Below, in pieces: positions 59,575 through 64,000 of a stretch of DNA of 64,000 bases; the first letter of the stretch is position 1; the number at the start of each line of letters is the position of its first letter. The stretch is from Sphingomonas sp. BGYR3 (lineage in GTDB: Bacteria > Pseudomonadota > Alphaproteobacteria > Sphingomonadales > Sphingomonadaceae): NCBI RefSeq assembly GCF_025153455.1, contig NZ_JANZNT010000002.1:62001-126000 (forward strand), given 5' to 3'. The position numbers were made by a program, and so were the translations under genes. Below the pieces are notes generated by a model. It saw only the letters and a list, made by a program, of their open reading frames with translations, made no database searches and was not told where the DNA came from.

Positions 59575-62031
59575 TCAACCGCCGCGCCGCCGGGCATCGG
59601 CATTTTTCGTGCGCAGCGTGGCCGCCGCGCCGGCCGGATCGTCGGGCCAGGGGTGGCGGGGATAACGGCCGCGCATTTCCTTTGCCACCGCCGCCCAGCT
59701 GCCCGCCCAGAAGCCGGGCAGGTCACGCGTCGTCTGAATGGGCCGGCCGGCGGGCGAGGTGAGGCTGAGCACCAGCGGCACGCGGCCGCCGCCGACCATG
59801 GGATGGGCGGCAAGGCCGAACAGCGCCTGTGGCCGACATTCGACGCGGGGGCCGCCCTCTGCCCCATAATCGATGGTGTGGCTGGACCCGGCGGGGGTTT
59901 CCAGCCGGGCGGGGGCGAGGCGATTGATCGACTGAAGCGCGTCCCAGCCCAGCAGCCCTTCCAGCACCGCCATCAGCGCGCCGGGGGAAACGGCGTCCAG
60001 CCGCCGCTTGCCCGCCAGCACCGGCGGCAGCCAGTCGTCCAGCGTGGCGAGCAGCGTCGCATCGTCGATGGCGACGGCATGGCCGCCCTGTTCGGCCGCG
60101 AAACGCGCGCGCTGGCGTAGCGCTTGCGCCGTGTCCGGCCAGGGGAGCAGGTCCAGTCCATGGCGGCGCACCCCATCGATCAGCGCGGCGGTAATGGCAT
60201 CGGCGGGGGCATCGCTGTCCGGCCCGGAGGACAGGCGCAGCGCGCCAAGGCGACGCTGACGGGTGGCCGTGACGCCGCCGGTGGCTGGATCGAAGCGCAC
60301 GTCGCGGACGGTTTCGATGCGGTCGCCATAAAGCTGTTCGATGGTGGCAAGGTCGATCGGGGCGGCGGACAGGATGCGCGCGCCGGCCGCCGACCCCTGG
60401 GTTTCGCCCACCGCCAGCCATTCGCTGGCCGCGAGCGATGATGCCGGATCGAGCCGGAACCCGCGTCCGCCGACACTGGCCCATTGTTCGCCGGTGGCAT
60501 CGCGGCGGCGGGCGATGCGATCGGGAAAGGCAAGGGCGAGCGGAATGGCGGTGCCATCGCGGGGTGCCGCGCTGTCGACCCCGTCCACCATCGATGCCCA
60601 TCTTTTCGCCAGCTTGCGCCCCGCCTCTGCGCGGGGGGCGCGTTCGGTGCGCCAGCGGCGCAGGCGCAGATCCAGATCGGGGTCGGTGCCGCCAAGGCCC
60701 CGTTCGGACATCAGTACCGCCACCTCGGCAGCCCGCCCGGCCAAGCCAAGCTCGCCCGCAGCGATCAGCATGTGCGACAGGCGGGGGCTGAGCGGCAGGC
60801 GGGCAATGGCGTGGCCATGCGGCGTCGGGCGGGCATCGCCGTCCAGCGCCCCCAGCGCCGTCAGCCGCGCCCGCGCCTCTGCCACGCCCGCTTCCGGCGG
60901 GGGATCGAGCCAGGCAAGGGTGCGCGGATCGGAAACGCCCCAGATCGCGCAGTCGAGCAGCAGCTGGCTCAAATCCGCCTCAAGGATTTCGGGCGGGTCA
61001 TAGGGCGGCATTCCGGCGGTGGCCGCGGCCTCCCACAGGCGATAGGCGACGCCCGGTCCCTGCCGCGCGGCACGGCCCGCGCGCTGGGCGGCGGCGGCCT
61101 GACTGGCGCGTTCGGTGACAAGCCGGGTCATGCCGGCGGCGCGATCATAGCGGGGGCGGCGGGCAAGGCCGCTGTCCACCACGATGCGGATGCCGTCGAG
61201 GGTCAGTGACGTTTCGGCGATGCTGGTCGCCAGCACCAGTTTGCGCATCCCGTCCGGTTCGGCGGCGATGGCCGCGCGCTGATCGCGGGGATCGATTTGG
61301 CCGTGCAGCCGGTGCAGGCGGATGCCGGACAGGCCCTCCAGCCGATCCGCCGTCCGCTCGATCTCGGCCACGCCGGGCAGAAAGGCGAGCAGGCCGCCCT
61401 CTGCCTCCGCCAGCGCGCGGCGGATCGCGGCGGCCATGCTGTCCTCGATCCGCGCTTCTGCCGCGCGGCCCAGATGGACGAGATCGAGGGGGAAGCTGCG
61501 CCCTTCGGACCGGATCACCGGCGCATCGCCCAGCATCGCGGCATAGCGCGCCCCGTCCAGCGTGGCGGACATCGGCACGATGCGCAGGTCCGGCCGGAAC
61601 GCGGCTTGTGCATCAAGGGCAAGGGCAAGGCCGAAATCGCTGTCCAGGCTGCGTTCGTGCACTTCGTCGAACAGGACGGCAGAGACGCCCGCCAGTTCCG
61701 GGTCCGATTGGATGCGGCGGACGAAGATGCCCTCTGTCACCACGGTCACGCGGGTGGCGGCCGAGCGTTTGCTGTCCATCCGCGTGGCATAGCCATAGGT
61801 CCGGCCGACCGGTTCCCCGGCCAGCGCGGCCATGCGTTCGGCAGCGGCGCGGGCGGCAATTCGGCGGGGGGACAGCAGGATCACCTCACCATCGCACCAT
61901 GGCCGATCGAGCAGGGCGGGGGCGACCGCCGTCGTCTTGCCCGCGCCGGGCGGGGCGACCAGCACGGCGGTCGATCCGGCATCGAGCGCGGCGACAAGGT
62001 CGGGCAGGACGGCGTGGATGGGCAGGGTCAT
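59575..62031 (-). CDS. hrpB: ATP-dependent helicase HrpB
   Basis: The 818-aa DEAH-box-type helicase has Walker A (APPGAGKTTAVAPALL, about 26-41), motif Ib PRRIAARAAAERMA, motif II DEVHER, motif III MSATLDG, motif V ATSIAETSLTLDGI and motif VI QRAGRAARQGPG, then the HrpB C-terminal domain (PRVECRPQALFGL, GRPIQTTRDLPGFWAGSW, KEMRGRYPRHPWPDDP). It is an RNA helicase of uncertain biological role, full length for the family. The gap to the M16 gene (62032-62239) holds no supported feature. Confidence 0.95.
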   Translation of the reverse strand: MTLPIHAVLPDLVAALDAGSTAVLVAPPGAGKTTAVAPALLDRPWCDGEVILLSPRRIAARAAAERMAALAGEPVGRTYGYATRMDSKRSAATRVTVVTEGIFVRRIQSDPELAGVSAVLFDEVHERSLDSDFGLALALDAQAAFRPDLRIVPMSATLDGARYAAMLGDAPVIRSEGRSFPLDLVHLGRAAEARIEDSMAAAIRRALAEAEGGLLAFLPGVAEIERTADRLEGLSGIRLHRLHGQIDPRDQRAAIAAEPDGMRKLVLATSIAETSLTLDGIRIVVDSGLARRPRYDRAAGMTRLVTERASQAAAAQRAGRAARQGPGVAYRLWEAAATAGMPPYDPPEILEADLSQLLLDCAIWGVSDPRTLAWLDPPPEAGVAEARARLTALGALDGDARPTPHGHAIARLPLSPRLSHMLIAAGELGLAGRAAEVAVLMSERGLGGTDPDLDLRLRRWRTERAPRAEAGRKLAKRWASMVDGVDSAAPRDGTAIPLALAFPDRIARRRDATGEQWASVGGRGFRLDPASSLAASEWLAVGETQGSAAGARILSAAPIDLATIEQLYGDRIETVRDVRFDPATGGVTATRQRRLGALRLSSGPDSDAPADAITAALIDGVRRHGLDLLPWPDTAQALRQRARFAAEQGGHAVAIDDATLLATLDDWLPPVLAGKRRLDAVSPGALMAVLEGLLGWDALQSINRLAPARLETPAGSSHTIDYGAEGGPRVECRPQALFGLAAHPMVGGGRVPLVLSLTSPAGRPIQTTRDLPGFWAGSWAAVAKEMRGRYPRHPWPDDPAGAAATLRTKNADARRRGG

Positions 62032-62239
62032 TTCAGGCGGTCACAGGGGCGGAAGGTGGCAAAGGTGATGCCATGTCGGCAGTAACATGCCCCCGTGCGA
62101 TCCGCGCACTGGGGTGTACGGGATCGGGCCGGGAGCGGACGGTGCGGGACATGGACGCGCTTATGACGGAATATGCCGGGGTAGGACAGATCGGGGCAGG
62201 ACAGGCCGGGGCGGGCGAACCCGGCCGTCCCCATCCCCC

Positions 62240-64000
62240 TTATTTCAGCGGCGGGACCATCACCGGCTTGCCATAGCCAAGCGCCTCCAGCCGCCCGGCC
62301 TGGGTCGCGGCATCGCCGACCACGACGACGATCATCTTGTCCGTATCGAGATAGGTGCGGGCGATCCGCTGAACCGTTGGCTTGTCCAGCGCAGCCAGCG
62401 CCGCATTTTCGCGCGCGACATAATCGGCGGGCAGGCCATCGTCGCCGATCCGGGCGAGCAGGCCAAGTTTTGCCGCCGGCGTTTCGAACGATCGCGCCCG
62501 CGCCTTGGCCAGCGATTCGCGGGTAAGGGCAAGGTCGGCGTCGGTATAGGTCGCACCATAATCGCGCATGATGTCGCGCATCAGCGTGGCGGATTCCAGC
62601 GTAACGTTCGCGCGGACGGGGGCGCTCAACTGAACCCGGCCGCCGGTGCTGTCGCCGTCGAACCGCGATCCGGCGGAATAGGTATAGCCTTTCCCCTCCC
62701 GCAATTCCTGGGTCAGGCGAGAGGCAAAGCCGCCGCCGCCAAGGATGAAGTTGCTGGCATAGCCTGGGAAGAAATCCGGGGCATTTCGCGCGACACCGGG
62801 CCGGGCAAACAGGATTGCGGACTGTTTCGCGCCGGGCACGTCATAGAAATAGACCTGCGTCCTTGCGGGTGCTGCAAAGCTGATGCTGCCCAGCGGTTTC
62901 GGCGCGGTGGTTGTCGTCCAGGCCGCGGCAAGCGGGGCAAAGGCGGCGGTCACCTGACCCTGGGTCACGGCGCCCGTCACGCGGATGCGCGATGCGCGCG
63001 GCGAATAGGTGTCCGCCATGAAGCGTTTCAGATCGTCCATGGTCAGCGCCGCGACCGAGGCGGGGGTGCCGCGCACGTCGTTGGCCAGCGCGCCCCGGCC
63101 ATAGATCACCCGCCGCGCGACCAGTTCGGCCAGTTCCTCCGGCTCTGCCCGCGACGCCTGAATACCCGCGGTTGCGGCGGCCCGGGCCAGTTCCAGCTCC
63201 GCCGGGTCCCAGCGCGGCCGGGTGAGCATTTCGCGGACCAGCGCGGCGGTGGCGTCGAAATTGCGGGCCAGCGTCGTGCCGGTGATGACCGTGCGTTCCT
63301 GATCCACATCGATGGACAGGCTGGCCCCCAGTGCCTTCAGCGCGTTGAGGAATTCCTCGCGCGTCCGGTCCCGGGTGCCGCGCATCAGCATGTCGGCGAC
63401 CAGGCTGGCCGCTCCGGGCTTTGCCGGATCGTCGCGCAGCTGGCCGCCGTCGATCGCGATCTGGAATGCGACGACCGGCAGTTCGCGGTCCTCGATCCCC
63501 GAAACGCCCATGCCGTTGGCCAGCGTGCCGTTCCAGATGGCGGGGGTGGCGACCACGGGCGGCGGTCCAAAGGGCGGCTCCACGCTACGGTCGATGCGCG
63601 ACGGGGTGCGCGGCACCTCGGCACGGTCGGCGGTCTGATCCACGGCGGCTTCCGCGCCCTGAACGATCGCCTCCTCCGCCTCCACGACGGCGGTGGATGC
63701 ACCGGTCAGGGCCAGCTTTTCCTGCCCCTTTGGCACGGAACCGATTTCCAGCCGGGGGCGGCCGGCGATGTAGCGATCCAGCGCGGCCATGATGTCGGCC
63801 GGTGTCGTCGCTCTCAGCCGGGCAAGATAGCCATCGACCATGTCGGGACGGCGCGACAGGGTTTCGGATTCGGCGATCATCTGAACCTTGCCGCTGACGC
63901 TGCCGATCTGCTGGTACAGGCCGGCCTCTCGCGTCGCCTTGATCCGCTCCAGGCGTTCGGCACTGATCCCCTCGCGCTTGAACCGGGCGATCCCGGCGTC
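62240..64000 (-). CDS. M16-family zinc peptidase, C-terminal part (truncated by window edge)
   Basis: The reading frame stays open to position 64000, so the N-terminal half lies outside the window. The visible 586 residues include the end of the first M16 half, an Ala/Glu-rich linker, and a complete second M16 half (WNGTLANGMGVSGIEDRELPVVAFQIAIDGGQL, VADMLMRGTRDRTREEFLNAL, RPGVARNAPDFFPGYASNFILGGGGFASRLTQELREGKGYTYSAGS). The second half lacks HxxEH, as expected for the inactive partner domain. It is probably a periplasmic protease like the one at 30.6 kb. Confidence 0.9.
   Translation of the reverse strand, partial: DAGIARFKREGISAERLERIKATREAGLYQQIGSVSGKVQMIAESETLSRRPDMVDGYLARLRATTPADIMAALDRYIAGRPRLEIGSVPKGQEKLALTGASTAVVEAEEAIVQGAEAAVDQTADRAEVPRTPSRIDRSVEPPFGPPPVVATPAIWNGTLANGMGVSGIEDRELPVVAFQIAIDGGQLRDDPAKPGAASLVADMLMRGTRDRTREEFLNALKALGASLSIDVDQERTVITGTTLARNFDATAALVREMLTRPRWDPAELELARAAATAGIQASRAEPEELAELVARRVIYGRGALANDVRGTPASVAALTMDDLKRFMADTYSPRASRIRVTGAVTQGQVTAAFAPLAAAWTTTTAPKPLGSISFAAPARTQVYFYDVPGAKQSAILFARPGVARNAPDFFPGYASNFILGGGGFASRLTQELREGKGYTYSAGSRFDGDSTGGRVQLSAPVRANVTLESATLMRDIMRDYGATYTDADLALTRESLAKARARSFETPAAKLGLLARIGDDGLPADYVARENAALAALDKPTVQRIARTYLDTDKMIVVVVGDAATQAGRLEALGYGKPVMVPPLK

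Noticed and set aside
62073..62276. 67-codon plus-strand frame between hrpB and the M16 gene
   Set aside because: Gly/Ala-rich, runs antisense into the M16 3' end, and has no recognisable motif or ribosome-binding site.
1..64000. Prophage, integron, CRISPR array or classical insertion sequence
   Set aside because: No transposase, integrase, Cas protein, phage structural gene or regular repeat-spacer pattern found; the only mobile-looking unit is the DUF559/repeat region.

Overview
This GC-rich, gene-dense 64 kb chromosomal segment most likely comes from a sphingomonad (Alphaproteobacteria, Sphingomonadaceae). Pointers are a TonB receptor, a Ros/MucR regulator next to fur, an NDUFS4-type complex I accessory subunit, DUF2721, the rimP-nusA-ylxR-infB operon with a long Ala/Pro-rich IF2 N-terminus, and many ATGA/GTGA stop-start overlaps. 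Most of it is ordinary core genome; no prophage, integron, CRISPR array or rRNA was seen.

Layout. 0-3.2 kb: a secreted small protein, a two-hairpin RNA element, then queC-queE (queuosine precursor synthesis), a SRAP/HMCES-type DNA-protein crosslink protein and a membrane-anchored SNase-like nuclease. 3.4-9.2 kb (minus): a DUF1080 lipoprotein and the class I ribonucleotide reductase genes nrdA and nrdB, separated by a 48-aa basic protein, a DUF559 endonuclease gene bracketed by inverted palindromic repeats, and three overlapping small membrane/lipoprotein genes. 9.5-20.2 kb: TonB receptor and divergent secreted amidase, a tandem pair of unknown six-helix membrane proteins, PAP2 phosphatase, threonine synthase-like enzyme, DUF2721, an acyltransferase and a sorbosone dehydrogenase-like beta-propeller.

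20.3-30.5 kb (all minus): a housekeeping run tsaB-rimI-mucR-fur-plsC-miaB-(aspartic protease)-(zinc alcohol dehydrogenase)-phoH-ybeY-corC, headed by nfuA and a nitroreductase. 30.6-37 kb: secreted M16 peptidase, an aldose-dehydrogenase-like lipoprotein with a degenerate copy of its C-terminus beside it, and an S9 peptidase. 37-43 kb: rimP-nusA-ylxR-infB, a terminator and tRNA-Ala(CGC). 43-51.7 kb: Gre-like factor, YpfJ metallopeptidase, patatin plus 3-hydroxybutyrate dehydrogenase, M20 amidohydrolase, a papain-like secreted protein, YccA/BI-1, RNA 2',3'-cyclic phosphodiesterase and two hotdog thioesterases.

51.7-54.5 kb is the most unusual part: a perfect inverted repeat, a 56-aa peptide gene, two large proteins that look distantly related to each other (a middle beta-rich, possibly cupin-like region and a HEAT-like C-terminus), and an OmpR-type DNA-binding protein whose receiver domain lacks the phosphorylation residues. 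I recognise no described system here. The window closes with enoyl-CoA hydratase, mscL, a lemA-TPM-TPM-nudix overlapping operon, an NDUFS4-like subunit, hrpB and a second M16 peptidase truncated by the window edge.
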